Part shown: one piece after another, positions 1 through 8,945 of the stretch | Position numbering within the stretch: position 1 is the stretch's first letter | How the letters are laid out: every line of letters begins with the position of its first letter | Origin: JAFLCM01 sp964510955 | GTDB lineage: Bacteria; Planctomycetota; Phycisphaerae; Phycisphaerales; UBA1924 | Direction: 5' to 3' | DNA length: 64,000 nt | Assembly (NCBI GenBank): GCA_964510955.1 | Contig: CAZEDW010000013.1 | Location: 26,462 to 90,461, forward strand | Position numbers and translations under genes: made by a program | Notes under the pieces: generated by a model | Told to the model about the DNA's origin: nothing | Database searches by the model: none | Seen by the model: the letters and a program-made list of their open reading frames with translations, nothing else

Positions 1-1
1 G

Positions 2-640
2 GCGCTTTCAACCCGCAACGACGAGCCCGAGCGGGCCAGCCGCCCGTTCGACAAGGACCGCGACGGTTTCGTGCTCTCCGAGGGCGCCGCGGTGATGGTG
101 ATGGAGACGCTCACGCACGCCAGGAAGCGCGGCGCCGACATCCTGTGCGAGGTGCTCGGCTACGGCGCGTCGTCCGACGCCAGCCACATCACCGCCCCCG
201 ACCAGGAAGGTCGCGGCGCGCAGCGGGCCATGCGCTGGGCCATGCGCGACGCGGGCATCGACACCACCAAGGTTGACTACATCAACGCCCACGGCACCAG
301 CACGCCCCTGGGGGACACCGCCGAGGTGAACGCCGTGCTGAGCCTCTTCGGCGACCACGCCCGCAAGAGCGCCGGCGGCAAACTGCTGATGAGCAGCACC
401 AAGAGCATGACCGGGCACTGCCTGGGCGCTTCGGGCGGCGTCGAGATGGTCGCGTGCATCGGCGCGCTGCGCCACGGCGTGGTGGCGCCGACCATCAACC
501 TCGACAACCCTGACGAGGGGTTCGACATCGACCTTGTGCCGAAGACCTCGCGCGATGCGCGCGTTCGGGTGTGCCTGAACAATACCTTCGGGTTCGGCGG
601 GCACAATGTGTCGCTGGTGCTGGGGAAGTTTGAAGGCTGA
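2..640 (+). CDS. fabF: beta-ketoacyl-ACP synthase II, 3' part
   Basis: Condensing enzyme of type II fatty acid elongation (acyl-ACP plus malonyl-ACP), cytosolic. The visible part is 212 residues and begins inside the protein, with no start codon in the window. It opens with ALSTRNDEPERASRPFDKDR, typical of FabF after the nucleophile elbow. Both catalytic histidine motifs are present: NAHGTSTPLGD and KSMTGHCLGASGG. The C terminus FGFGGHN is the usual family ending. The active-site Cys must lie upstream of the window. FabF rather than FabB is my call, from the KDRDGFV region and overall fit. Confidence 0.93.
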   Translation, partial: ALSTRNDEPERASRPFDKDRDGFVLSEGAAVMVMETLTHARKRGADILCEVLGYGASSDASHITAPDQEGRGAQRAMRWAMRDAGIDTTKVDYINAHGTSTPLGDTAEVNAVLSLFGDHARKSAGGKLLMSSTKSMTGHCLGASGGVEMVACIGALRHGVVAPTINLDNPDEGFDIDLVPKTSRDARVRVCLNNTFGFGGHNVSLVLGKFEG

Positions 641-679
641 GCGCCCGTCGCTCGCCACCAGGATCGGGTTATTCGGGCT

Positions 680-1057
680 GTGCCAACCCCACTCTCTCCA
701 TCTTCGACTCCTGCGATTCGCGTGGTAATGATGCCGCGCGACACCAACCCGCAGGGCACGATCTTCGGCGGCGTCATCCTCTCTCTCATCGACCAGGCCG
801 CGTTCGTCGAGGCCCAGCGCCAGGCGAACCACCGCTACGTGACCGTCAGTTTCGACAAGATCGAGTTCCACCGGCCCGTCGAGGTGGGTGACATCCTGTC
901 GCTGTGGGCCAACGCGACGCGCATCGGGCGGACCAGCATGACGGTTCATGTCGAGGTGCGGGCGTTCCGGCCTTCGCTAAACCAGGAGATGGAGATGACG
1001 CGGGGGGACGTGGTGCTGGTGGCGATTGATGAGGGGGGGAAGCCGATCCCGGTCTGA
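680..1057 (+). CDS. acyl-CoA thioesterase, hotdog fold, YciA-like
   Basis: Small cytosolic hotdog thioesterase of 125 residues that would hydrolyse acyl-CoA to free acid and CoA. The N-terminal motif PRDTNPQGTIFGG matches the YciA/BACH pattern DTN..G.IFGG, where the Asp is catalytic. It is followed by the family-typical FHRPVEVGD. The start is a GTG at 680, 39 nt after fabF, with no clear Shine-Dalgarno. Its place behind fabF suggests a role in acyl-chain turnover, but the substrate is not readable from sequence. Confidence 0.8.
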   Translation: MPTPLSPSSTPAIRVVMMPRDTNPQGTIFGGVILSLIDQAAFVEAQRQANHRYVTVSFDKIEFHRPVEVGDILSLWANATRIGRTSMTVHVEVRAFRPSLNQEMEMTRGDVVLVAIDEGGKPIPV

Positions 1058-1208
1058 AAACTTGTGCGCGGCGGTCATCCGTCGTGCCACGGGCTGTTGG
1101 TCGTCAGGCTGCCCGTGCGGGTTGCCGCGCGTGCAACGCGAACCAATCGGACACGGGCACGCCGCGGATGGCGAGCCCGTGGCATACGGACCGGCCCGCG
1201 TCGCATCA
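1058..1208. other. intergenic, convergent ends
   Basis: 151 bp between the stop of the thioesterase gene (+) and the stop of ileS (-). I see no gene and no hairpin with a T tract. Confidence 0.5.
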
Positions 1209-4200
1209 TCAGACGCTCAGCGCCGCCGCGTCGCGGTCGCTGAGCATCCCGCCGTCGGACCGCTGTTTCACCGTGCCGTCGCGCTTCCACGACCGCTCGC
1301 ACCGCGCCTGCGACCGCAGGTCCGTCACGCTCGCGCTGGGCGCCGAGCGGTCCACCGTCACCCGGCTCACCCCCATCAGGTCGGCGAGGTCCACCGGGTC
1401 GAACCGCAACAGCGTGCCGTCGGGGTCGGGCAGGGTGACGCCGGCGTCGAGGGGGTTGTCGAGGTCGCTGGTCTGGCGCGTCGATTCCAGCGCCTTCAGG
1501 CCCGCGTCGCGGGCGGCCATCACCTTGTCCCACCCGGCGTCGGCCTTGACGCCGAAGCTGGTGACGAAGTCTTTCAGGTGCACGCTCACGCCAGGGTCGG
1601 TGCTGCGGAGCAGTGTGCGGTACGCCTCGTCGGCGGTGTGCGGCAGGATCGGGGCGATCAGGCGGCAGACACCGTCGGTGAGGTCCCACAGGACTGTTTG
1701 CGTCCGCCGGCGGCGCGGCGAATCGGGCTTGTCGCAGTAGAGGCGGTCCTTGACGGCGGCGAGGTAGACGCTGCTGAGCGTGTCGTTGCAGAAGTCGAAC
1801 ACCGCCGTGGCGGCCCCGCGGAAGTCGTAGGTGTCGTAGGCGTTGCGGACGCGCTCGCTGAGGGTGTCGTACTGGCCCAGCACCCACGCTTCGAGCGAGG
1901 TCGGCGCGAGCTGGTCGAGCGGGACGCAGAAGCCACCGCACGAGCAGCCCCCCCCGGGGGTTGCGGGGTCGCTCGCCTTGAAATCATCGAGGTTGCTCAG
2001 CATGAACCGCAGGGTGTTGCGGACCTTGCGGTAGGCCTCGCCCGAGACGCCGAAGTAGCTCTTGTCGGCGCGGATGTCGCCGGTGTAGTCGACGGTGGCG
2101 ACCCACCAGCGGCACACGTCGGCGCCGTACTCCTTGAGCATGTCCTCGACTTCGATGGTGTTGCCCTTGCTCTTGGACATCTTCTCGCCGTTCTTGTCGA
2201 CGATGAAGCCGTGGGTGAGCAGCCGCTTGAAGGGCGGTCGCCCGGTGGCGCCGAGCGCCGGCAGCAGCGAGAGCTGGAACCAGCCGCGGTGCTGGTCGGA
2301 GCCTTCGAGGTACAACTCGACGGGGTAGTCGGTCCCCTTGGACCCGCCGCCGGACCGCTCACGCATCACGGCGTTCCACGAGCTCCCGCTCTCGAACCAC
2401 ACGTCGAAGATGTCCGTGGACTTCTTAAGTGTGCCGAGGTTCAGGTTCCGGGGGGCGTCCTTGTCGTCGGCGTAGTCGTAGTGCTTCAGGATCTGCTCGG
2501 GCGTTTCGAGGAACCACGCGTCGGAGCCCGCTTCACGGAAGCGCTTGGCGACGGCCCGCACGCTCGCGGGGGTGAGCAGGGTGGTCACCGTGCCGTCGGG
2601 CGCGACGGCGTAGAACGCCGGGATCGGCAGCCCCCACGAACGCTGGCGGCTGATGCACCAGTCGGGGCGCGATTCGAGCATGCCGCGCAGGCGGTTGCGG
2701 CCCCACTCAGGGGTGAACGCGACGGCGTCGCCCTGCGTCGCACCCAGCGCCAGCGAGCGCAGGCTGCCGCCGTCGCGCCGCTGCTTCTCGACGCTCACGA
2801 ACCACTGCTCCGTCGCCCGGAAGATCACCGGCGTCTTGCCGCGCCAGTCGTGCGGGTACGAGTGCATGAACTTGTGGTCGTAGAACAGGTGCCCGGAGTT
2901 CCGCAGCGTCTCGACGATCTCGGGGTTGGCCTTCCAGATGTTCTTGCCGCGCAGCGATTCGGGCACTGAACCGTCGTACGACCCGTCGCCTTTGACCGGG
3001 CAGTAGATGGGCAGCTTCTCGCGCAGGCCGGTGGCGTAGTCCTCGGCGCCGTGGCCCGGCGCGGTGTGCACCAGCCCCGTGCCGTCTTCGAGGGTGACAT
3101 AGTCCGCCGCCACCACGCGGTAGACGCTCAGGTCCTTCACGCCCATACCCACCGGCAGGGCGGCGGGATTGAGGTGCGTGAAATCGGGCCCCTCGGCGGA
3201 CGAGATGAACGGGTGCCGGTACCTCAACCCCAGCAGCTTGTCGCCGGTGGTGGTGGCGATCACGTGCACCGACTCGGCCTTGGCCGCCTTCGTCACCTTG
3301 TCCACGAGCTCCTGCGCGATCACCGTCACGTTCCCGTCCACGCGCACCAGCGCGTAGGTGAACTTCGGATTCACCGCGATCGCCAGGTTCGCCGGCAGGG
3401 TCCACGGCGTGGTGGTCCAGATCATGAACGTCGGCCGCTGGCCCGGGCGACCGGCTTCCGGGGGGGGCACCTCGTGCGTCGGCCCGCCCTCGTTGTCCTC
3501 CACCTCGATCTCATGCTCACTGAACTCATCGCGCCTCGGCAGCCCGAAGGTGTCGTACACCGCGTCGGCGTCCGCCGCCTCGAAGTCCACGTACACCGAG
3601 ATATCCTCGCGGTCCTCGTACTCCAGCTCCGCGTCCGCCAGCGCCGTCTCGTTCGCCGGCGACCAGTGCACCGCCTTGAGCTGTCGATACACCAGCCCCT
3701 GCTCGACCAGGTCCGCGAAGACCTCGAGCGTCGCCCCCTCGTACTCCTTGCTCATCGTCATGTACGGGTGGTCGAAGTCGCACAGCGCCAGGAACCGCTT
3801 GAGCTGGGTCGATTGCAGCTTCTGGTACTTCTCGGCGTGCTTCTGGCACTCGCGCCGGATGGCCATGCGGCGCTGGTCGTCGGGCAAACCGGCGATCTTG
3901 TCCAGCTTCCCCGCCTGGGCCAGCTCGGTCATCACCTTGTGCTCGATCGGCAGGCCGTGGCAATCCCAGCCCGGGACAAACCGGCACACCTTGCCGCTCA
4001 TCAGCTTCGACCGCACCACGAAATCCTTGAGCGACTTGTTGAGGAAGTGCCCCAGGTGCAGGCTGCCGTTGGCGTAGGGGGGGCCGTCGTGGAACACGAA
4101 GCGGCCGTGCCCCGCGGCCTCGCGGACCGCCTGCGCTTTGTCGTACATGCCGACGGAGTCCCAGCCCTTCACGGTCGCGGGCTCGTTCTGCACCAGGTTG

Positions 4201-4307
4201 GCCTTCATGGGGAAGGCGGTCTTGGGGAGGTTGAGCGTGTCCTTGTAGCGGTTGGCCTGGGGCTTCTCCGGCGCGGGAGCGGTGGGTGATTCCGGGGGGG
4301 TGGACAT
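1209..4307 (-). CDS. ileS: isoleucyl-tRNA synthetase
   Basis: Class I aminoacyl-tRNA synthetase of 1032 residues charging tRNA-Ile, cytosolic. The HIGH signature is GSLHLGH (H84-H87) and the KMSKS loop is GEKMSKSKGN (K709-S713). PGWDCHGLPIEHKV and the editing-domain segment IWTTTPWTLPANLAIA are typical of bacterial type 1 IleS. I chose the ATG at 4307; an upstream in-frame ATG exists at 4358, but TACCAT lies 8 nt before 4307 and would sit inside the longer coding region. The C-terminal zinc-ribbon region survives as RCERSWKRDG, with only one of the usual four cysteines. It is divergent from def. Confidence 0.96.
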   Translation of the reverse strand: MSTPPESPTAPAPEKPQANRYKDTLNLPKTAFPMKANLVQNEPATVKGWDSVGMYDKAQAVREAAGHGRFVFHDGPPYANGSLHLGHFLNKSLKDFVVRSKLMSGKVCRFVPGWDCHGLPIEHKVMTELAQAGKLDKIAGLPDDQRRMAIRRECQKHAEKYQKLQSTQLKRFLALCDFDHPYMTMSKEYEGATLEVFADLVEQGLVYRQLKAVHWSPANETALADAELEYEDREDISVYVDFEAADADAVYDTFGLPRRDEFSEHEIEVEDNEGGPTHEVPPPEAGRPGQRPTFMIWTTTPWTLPANLAIAVNPKFTYALVRVDGNVTVIAQELVDKVTKAAKAESVHVIATTTGDKLLGLRYRHPFISSAEGPDFTHLNPAALPVGMGVKDLSVYRVVAADYVTLEDGTGLVHTAPGHGAEDYATGLREKLPIYCPVKGDGSYDGSVPESLRGKNIWKANPEIVETLRNSGHLFYDHKFMHSYPHDWRGKTPVIFRATEQWFVSVEKQRRDGGSLRSLALGATQGDAVAFTPEWGRNRLRGMLESRPDWCISRQRSWGLPIPAFYAVAPDGTVTTLLTPASVRAVAKRFREAGSDAWFLETPEQILKHYDYADDKDAPRNLNLGTLKKSTDIFDVWFESGSSWNAVMRERSGGGSKGTDYPVELYLEGSDQHRGWFQLSLLPALGATGRPPFKRLLTHGFIVDKNGEKMSKSKGNTIEVEDMLKEYGADVCRWWVATVDYTGDIRADKSYFGVSGEAYRKVRNTLRFMLSNLDDFKASDPATPGGGCSCGGFCVPLDQLAPTSLEAWVLGQYDTLSERVRNAYDTYDFRGAATAVFDFCNDTLSSVYLAAVKDRLYCDKPDSPRRRRTQTVLWDLTDGVCRLIAPILPHTADEAYRTLLRSTDPGVSVHLKDFVTSFGVKADAGWDKVMAARDAGLKALESTRQTSDLDNPLDAGVTLPDPDGTLLRFDPVDLADLMGVSRVTVDRSAPSASVTDLRSQARCERSWKRDGTVKQRSDGGMLSDRDAAALSV

Positions 4308-4315
4308 AGGGCGGG

Positions 4316-4344
4316 ATGGTAGAGGTTCGCGGGCGGGGAGTGAA
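4316..4344 (-). promoter_or_regulatory. putative ileS promoter, leaderless
   Basis: On the minus strand TTCACT (4344-4339), a 17-nt spacer and TACCAT (4321-4316) precede the ileS ATG by 8 nt. Transcription would begin at or next to the start codon. No Shine-Dalgarno is present, which agrees with a leaderless mRNA. Inference only. Confidence 0.4.
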
Positions 4345-4380
4345 TCGTGCGTGGGCATCCACGCCGGTGACTCCGGGGGG

Positions 4381-4386
4381 TACCAT
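4381..4386 (+). promoter_or_regulatory. putative -10 element of def, leaderless
   Basis: TACCAT ends 8 nt before the def ATG at 4395, exactly as for ileS on the other strand. No Shine-Dalgarno and no clear -35 are visible. Confidence 0.35.
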
Positions 4387-4394
4387 CACCCCGG

Positions 4395-4988
4395 ATGCCG
4401 ACAGACCCGAAGAATCTGATGATCGTGCACTACCCCGAGGCGGTCCTGCGGAAGCGGGCCAAGCCGGTGGGCGGGGTCGACGCCGAGGTGCGGGCGGTGG
4501 CTCGGCGGATGATCGAGCTGATGATCGAGGCCGAGGGCGTGGGGCTGGCGGCGCCCCAGGTGGGGCTGACGTGGCGGATGTTCGTGGCGCACGTGCCGCC
4601 CAACGAGGAGCGTTCGCTCGACCATGACCCGGCCCAGGCCACCAAGGGGCCGGTGGTGTACATCAACCCCAAGCTGAGCGAGCCGTCGCGCGACCTGGTG
4701 CCCTACGAGGAAGGCTGCCTGAGCCTGCCGGACATCCGCGGCGATGTGCGCCGGCCCTCGACGATCACCATCACGGCCACCGACCTCGAGGGCAATCAGT
4801 TCAGCCAGCGCGCCGAGGGACTGCTGGCGAGGTGCTGGCAGCACGAGGTGGACCACCTCGACGGGGTGCTGATCATCGACAAGATGTCGCAGATCCACCG
4901 GATGCGGAACAAGCAGGCGATCCGGGAGCTGGAGGAAGCCGGGCCGGGGCCGGGGGCGGGGGCGGGGGCGGGAGCGGCGCGACTGTGA
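4395..4988 (+). CDS. def: peptide deformylase
   Basis: Removes the formyl group from the N-terminal fMet of nascent proteins. The protein has 197 residues. All three family motifs are intact: GVGLAAPQVG (motif 1), EEGCLSLP with metal ligand C108 (motif 2), and QHEVDHLDG with H150, E151 and H154 (motif 3). The C terminus carries a Gly/Ala/Pro-rich low-complexity tail. It overlaps fmt by 4 nt (GTGA), so the formylation and deformylation genes form one operon. Confidence 0.96.
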   Translation: MPTDPKNLMIVHYPEAVLRKRAKPVGGVDAEVRAVARRMIELMIEAEGVGLAAPQVGLTWRMFVAHVPPNEERSLDHDPAQATKGPVVYINPKLSEPSRDLVPYEEGCLSLPDIRGDVRRPSTITITATDLEGNQFSQRAEGLLARCWQHEVDHLDGVLIIDKMSQIHRMRNKQAIRELEEAGPGPGAGAGAGAARL

Positions 4989-5947
4989 ACATCGTGTTCT
5001 TCGGATCGGGCGAGTTCGGCCTCCCGACGCTCAAGGCGCTGGCCGCGGGTCACACCGTCACCGGTGTGGTGACGCAGCCGGACCGCCCGGCGGGGCGCTC
5101 GCGGGTGATGACGCCGACGCCCATCGGGGCGTGGGCGACCGTGAACCTGCGCTCGGCGGCGGTGCTGAAGCCCGAGGACGTGAACACGCCGGAGGTGATG
5201 GCCACGGTGCGGGGGCTGCCGGCCGACGCTTGGGTGGTGATCGCGTTCGGGCAGAAACTGTCGCCGGCTCTCCTGGAGGGTCGGTTCGCGATCAACCTGC
5301 ACGCGTCGCTGCTGCCGCGGTGGAGGGGCGCGGCGCCGATCAACCACGCCGTGCTCGCGGGCGACAAGCGCACCGGCAACAGCGTGATCACGCTGGCCGA
5401 CCGGATGGACGCGGGGCTGATCCTGGGCCAGTCGGAGCGCGAGGTGCTGCCCCTGCTGACAGCGGGCGACCTGCACGACAAGCTCGCGCAGGACGGCCCC
5501 GCGCTGGTGCAGGAGGTGCTGGCGCGGCATCAGGCCGGGGGCGCGCAGGGGCGTGCGCAGGACCCGAAGCTCGTGACCAAGGCGCCGAAGCTCTCGCGGG
5601 CCGATGCGTGGGTGGACTTCGCCGATGACGCCGAGGTGTGCCGCCGGCGGGTGCACGGGCTGTCGCCCTGGCCGGGGGTCTCGATTACCGCCGCCGGCGT
5701 AGAGCTGAAACTGCTGCGGGTCGGGGCCGAAACAGATTCGGCGGGGCGCCAGAAGTACCACCGCGGCGATGCGCTGCCCGGGGAGCTGCTGGACCCGGTG
5801 CAGGGGTTGGTGGCGTGCGGCGACGCGACCATCCTCCGCATCCTGGAGGTGCAGCCCGCCGGGGGCAGGCCGATGTCGTGGCATTCGTTCGCGCTGGGGC
5901 GCCGACCTCAGGCCGGAGACCGCGTGCTGTGCAACTCACCTTCGTAA
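4985..5947 (+). CDS. fmt: methionyl-tRNA formyltransferase
   Basis: Transfers a formyl group from 10-formyl-THF to initiator Met-tRNA. The protein has 320 residues, normal for the family. It starts NIVFFGSGEFGLPTLKAL and contains the signature NLHASLLPRWRGAAPI. The GTG start at 4985 overlaps the def stop, implying translational coupling; longer in-frame starts inside def are ignored. The C-terminal anticodon-side domain is present (WPGVSI and following residues). Confidence 0.95.
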   Translation: MNIVFFGSGEFGLPTLKALAAGHTVTGVVTQPDRPAGRSRVMTPTPIGAWATVNLRSAAVLKPEDVNTPEVMATVRGLPADAWVVIAFGQKLSPALLEGRFAINLHASLLPRWRGAAPINHAVLAGDKRTGNSVITLADRMDAGLILGQSEREVLPLLTAGDLHDKLAQDGPALVQEVLARHQAGGAQGRAQDPKLVTKAPKLSRADAWVDFADDAEVCRRRVHGLSPWPGVSITAAGVELKLLRVGAETDSAGRQKYHRGDALPGELLDPVQGLVACGDATILRILEVQPAGGRPMSWHSFALGRRPQAGDRVLCNSPS

Positions 5948-6117
5948 AGCTGTGGGACGCGCTCCTGCGGCTGGGCGCGGGGAGCGCCGGGCGAGGGCGG
6001 TCGAACGGCGACAGGAAGCCGCGGCGCCCGCCGGGTTCGACCGTGAAGCCGGCGGGCAGGACCGCGTCGCCGGCTCTCCCCGTGGGTGCCGAACCTGATG
6101 CGCCGGGAGAGGCGTCG

Positions 6118-6546
6118 ATGAGCGCCAAGTATGAGCGGCTCACGCGCGAGCTGCTCGCCGCTCACGATGTGCGTGTCCGCAAGTGGCGCAAGAGCATGAG
6201 CGGCATCGCGTGGTGCGTGCACTACCGCGGCGGCAAGACGGTGCGGCTGATCGAGGCGCCCCGCCCGACCGGGCCGATGTCGGCGGCGGTGTTCTGCCAC
6301 GAGATCGGGCACCACGCCATCGGGTTCGACGTGTACAAGCCGCGGTGCCTGGAGGAGTACCACGCCTGGGCGTGGGCGCTGGGGGAGATGCAGCGTCGCG
6401 GGCTGAACATCACCGACAAGGTGCGTGAGCGGGTGCGCAAGAGCCTGGAGTACGCGGTGGCCAAGTCGATCCGCAGAGGCATCAAGGGCCTGCCGCCGGA
6501 GCTGGCGGAGTATGTGCAGGGGGCGCAGCGGTATCTGCGGCGTTGA
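6118..6546 (+). CDS. small HExxH metalloprotein, unknown function
   Basis: Protein of 142 residues with a zinc-peptidase motif CHEIGHHAIG (H61, E62, H65). A downstream EEYHAWAW (E79, E80, H82) could supply the third ligand. This layout is reminiscent of ImmA/IrrE-type (DUF955) peptidases, but similarity is limited to the motif region. There is no signal peptide or membrane segment, so it should be cytosolic. The start at 6118 (MSAKYERL) was preferred because upstream sequence in the same frame overlaps fmt. It lies 170 bp after fmt and may be co-transcribed. Confidence 0.7.
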   Translation: MSAKYERLTRELLAAHDVRVRKWRKSMSGIAWCVHYRGGKTVRLIEAPRPTGPMSAAVFCHEIGHHAIGFDVYKPRCLEEYHAWAWALGEMQRRGLNITDKVRERVRKSLEYAVAKSIRRGIKGLPPELAEYVQGAQRYLRR

Positions 6547-6584
6547 AGTTCGGGGTGGTGGTTCGGGTGCGAGTCGCGCCTCGA

Positions 6585-6619
6585 CCAAAAGAAAAAGAGC
6601 CGGCACGGGGCCGGCTCTT
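6585..6619 (-). terminator. intrinsic terminator of the pseudopilin gene
   Basis: Perfect 10-bp inverted repeat AAGAGCCGGC (6595-6604) and GCCGGCTCTT (6610-6619) with a 5-nt loop. Read on the minus strand it is followed by TTTCTTTT, a classic intrinsic terminator 30 nt past the stop of the gene ending at 6650. On the plus strand there is no T tract, so it serves mainly the minus-strand gene. Confidence 0.8.
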
Positions 6620-6649
6620 GCGGGGACTTGAGAGGTCGTCGGGCGTCGG

Positions 6650-7714
6650 TTACGGCTGGCCGTCGTACCACTGGTAGGTGTTCGACTGCAGGCCCTGCTG
6701 CTCGTTGGTGGTCGAGAGGATGCCCTTCTTCCAGACGCGGAGGAAGGCGTTGTCGCCGGGGAGGGCGCCGAACGAGTTGGTCTGGAACTCGTTGACGAAG
6801 AGGTTGTCCTGGTAGAACTTGTTGTTGTAGAAAACCTGGATTTCCTTGGGGGTGGCGCTGGTCTCGAACTTCACGTGGCCGTCGTTGTAGCAGACGTTGC
6901 CTTCCCAGGTGGTCTTGCCGCCGTGGATCAGCATGGTGGTGGAGCCGCGCGACTGATCGAAGGGGACGCTGCCGTCGTCGAGCAGGGTGTCCCAGGTGGT
7001 GGTGGTGCCGTCACGCGGGGTCTGGATCTGCAGGCCGTACTGGGGCCCGCGGTTGCCGACGATGGCGGTGGTGGCCTGGGACGCGGTGGTTCCCCACCAC
7101 TTCAGGCGGTTGCCGAAGATCGGGGAGTGGGCGTAGCTGTTGTTGCCGACGTCGTCCGGCGGCTTGGTGGTGCCGGTGTAGGTGCGGGCGCAGATCAGGG
7201 CGCGGTCGCCGGCGTGCGGCGAGCCCTTGAACATGGGGTCCCACAGGGCCTGCGACTGCAGGGCGGCGGTGTTGCCCGCGGCGACGTAGTCGGGGTTGGC
7301 GTAGTCGTACTCGCCCTCAGAGATCGGGCGGATCTTGGGGTCGGCCTCGGCGGGGCTGACGAAGATCTCGGGGTTGGCCAGCACCTTGTTGAACAGCAGG
7401 ACCGAGCAGATGTTGCCGGTGCTGTTCTTCGAGCCGTTGGTGGTGTTGTCGGTGAGGGCCTCGGTGGCGTTGTTCTTATCGAGCAGGTCGGGGCGGGGGT
7501 AGTTTTCCTGGTTGTTCTGAGCCCAGGAAACGTAGCCCTGCTGGATGCCGCGCACCTGGGTGCCGCACTTGACCTGCTGGGCCGACTTGCGGGCGCGGCT
7601 GAGCGCGGGCAGGAGCAGCCCGATCAGCAGCGCGATGATCGAGATGACCACCAGGAGCTCGACAAGGGTGAAGCCCCTGGCGCCGGCGGCGGGATTGGAC
7701 TTGGGATGTTTCAT
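6650..7714 (-). CDS. pseudopilin-like secreted protein (N-methylation motif)
   Basis: 354 residues with a type IV prepilin leader: a short basic start, then GFTLVELLVVISIIALLIG, giving cleavage after Gly and a hydrophobic helix at about residues 15-37. The remainder is a predicted extracellular domain of unknown fold ending DNAFLRVWKKGIL. It is paralogous to the next gene (7899-8945), with which it shares LSRARK and the DNLFV...LRVW block near the C terminus. The start at 7714 has CGGAG 8 nt upstream. Such proteins are abundant in planctomycetes and are processed by prepilin peptidase; the specific role is unknown. Confidence 0.85.
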   Translation of the reverse strand: MKHPKSNPAAGARGFTLVELLVVISIIALLIGLLLPALSRARKSAQQVKCGTQVRGIQQGYVSWAQNNQENYPRPDLLDKNNATEALTDNTTNGSKNSTGNICSVLLFNKVLANPEIFVSPAEADPKIRPISEGEYDYANPDYVAAGNTAALQSQALWDPMFKGSPHAGDRALICARTYTGTTKPPDDVGNNSYAHSPIFGNRLKWWGTTASQATTAIVGNRGPQYGLQIQTPRDGTTTTWDTLLDDGSVPFDQSRGSTTMLIHGGKTTWEGNVCYNDGHVKFETSATPKEIQVFYNNKFYQDNLFVNEFQTNSFGALPGDNAFLRVWKKGILSTTNEQQGLQSNTYQWYDGQP

Positions 7715-7898
7715 CGATTCGACTCCGGTCGGGCGTTTGGCGGCCGGTTGCCGCGGACTGGCCCGGTGGGTAAGAACGGTCTTTGTTCCGGCACAAGCCG
7801 GGCCCTCGGGATGGGCCGGGGGCCCGGCGATTCTCGCTTCGAATCACCCCGGGCGGCGGGGCGGCGGACCGCCTCGTGCCCGGGGGGAAGGTCAGGCC
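7715..7898. other. spacer between tandem pseudopilin genes
   Basis: 184 bp between two genes of the same strand, very GC-rich, with no terminator that I can see. The downstream gene may be read from the upstream promoter. Confidence 0.4.
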
Positions 7899-8945
7899 TT
7901 ACTGGCAGGTCTTGCCGTCGATCCACACGATGGGGGCGTTGATGCCGTCGAGGTGGGTCGCGTAGGCGAAGGCCTGCGACGAGTTGATGCCCTCGCGCCA
8001 GACGCGGAGGTAGGCGTTCTTGTGGGTGCTGTCGGTGGAGCCGGCCGAGCCGTCGTCGCTCTCGTCGACGAACAGGTTGTCACGCTTGGAGGCGGTCGAG
8101 GTGCCGACGCGGGTCTGGTAGGTGACCGAATCGGGATCGGGGTCGGACTCAAAGGTGACGTGGACGTCGGCGTAGGCGACGTTGCCGGCCCAGCGCGAGC
8201 CGGTGCCGTAGGTGGTCAGGGCGTCGGACTTGAGGCCGTACTTCTCGTTGGCGTCCTTCTCGATGTACTTGGCCCAGTTCTCGCCGGCGGTGGCGTAGTT
8301 GATGGTGCGCTGGGTGTACGCGGGGCCGCGGTTGGCGACCACCGGGAGCGAGGCGTTGACGGAGTTGTTCCACAGCGCGGCGCGGGCGCCGCCGACGCAC
8401 AGGTGGGCGTAGCTGTTGTGGGAGACCTCGGTGCGGAGCGAGGCGTCGGCGTTGGTGCCGTTGAACACGGCGGCCGAGGCGCCGAGGTGGTCGCAGGGAG
8501 TGCCCTTGAAGCGCGGGTCGTAGACGGCGAGATCCTTGTCGCCCTGAGCGCCATCGGGAGCCTGGAACTGGTACTGCGAGTAGGTCTGGACGCGGCCCTG
8601 CTCGGTCGGGGACAGCATGCCCTCGGGGGTGAGCAGGTTCTGGAAGATCATGAGCGAGTAGATGGCGCCGGTGCGGTCCTTCTGGCCGGCATTGGTGAAG
8701 CCGCTCTCAGTGGCGTTGCCGCGGTCGACCTGCGAGGGCAGCGGGAAGTTGCCCTTGTTGGACGCCGAGAAGTTCACCATGGCCTGGACCACGGCGCGGA
8801 CCTGGGTGCCGTCCTTGATCTGCTGGGCGTTCTTGCGGGCGCGGCTGAGGGCCGGCAGCAGGATGCCGATGAGCAGCGCGATGATGGCGATCACCACCAG
8901 CAGCTCGACCAGTGTGAACGCGCGATTCTTTTTCGAGACTTGCAT
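7899..8945 (-). CDS. pseudopilin-like secreted protein (N-methylation motif)
   Basis: 348 residues. The leader MQVSKKNRA is followed by FTLVELLVVIAIIALLIGIL, the prepilin cleavage/methylation signature. Start at 8945 chosen because CGGAG lies 8 nt upstream, the same arrangement as the downstream paralogue, and because prepilin leaders are short; open frame continues upstream to 9266 without family signal. The C-terminal block DNLFVDES...NAYLRVWREGIN is shared with the paralogue at 6650-7714. Probably surface or type II secretion-associated. Confidence 0.85.
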   Translation of the reverse strand: MQVSKKNRAFTLVELLVVIAIIALLIGILLPALSRARKNAQQIKDGTQVRAVVQAMVNFSASNKGNFPLPSQVDRGNATESGFTNAGQKDRTGAIYSLMIFQNLLTPEGMLSPTEQGRVQTYSQYQFQAPDGAQGDKDLAVYDPRFKGTPCDHLGASAAVFNGTNADASLRTEVSHNSYAHLCVGGARAALWNNSVNASLPVVANRGPAYTQRTINYATAGENWAKYIEKDANEKYGLKSDALTTYGTGSRWAGNVAYADVHVTFESDPDPDSVTYQTRVGTSTASKRDNLFVDESDDGSAGSTDSTHKNAYLRVWREGINSSQAFAYATHLDGINAPIVWIDGKTCQ

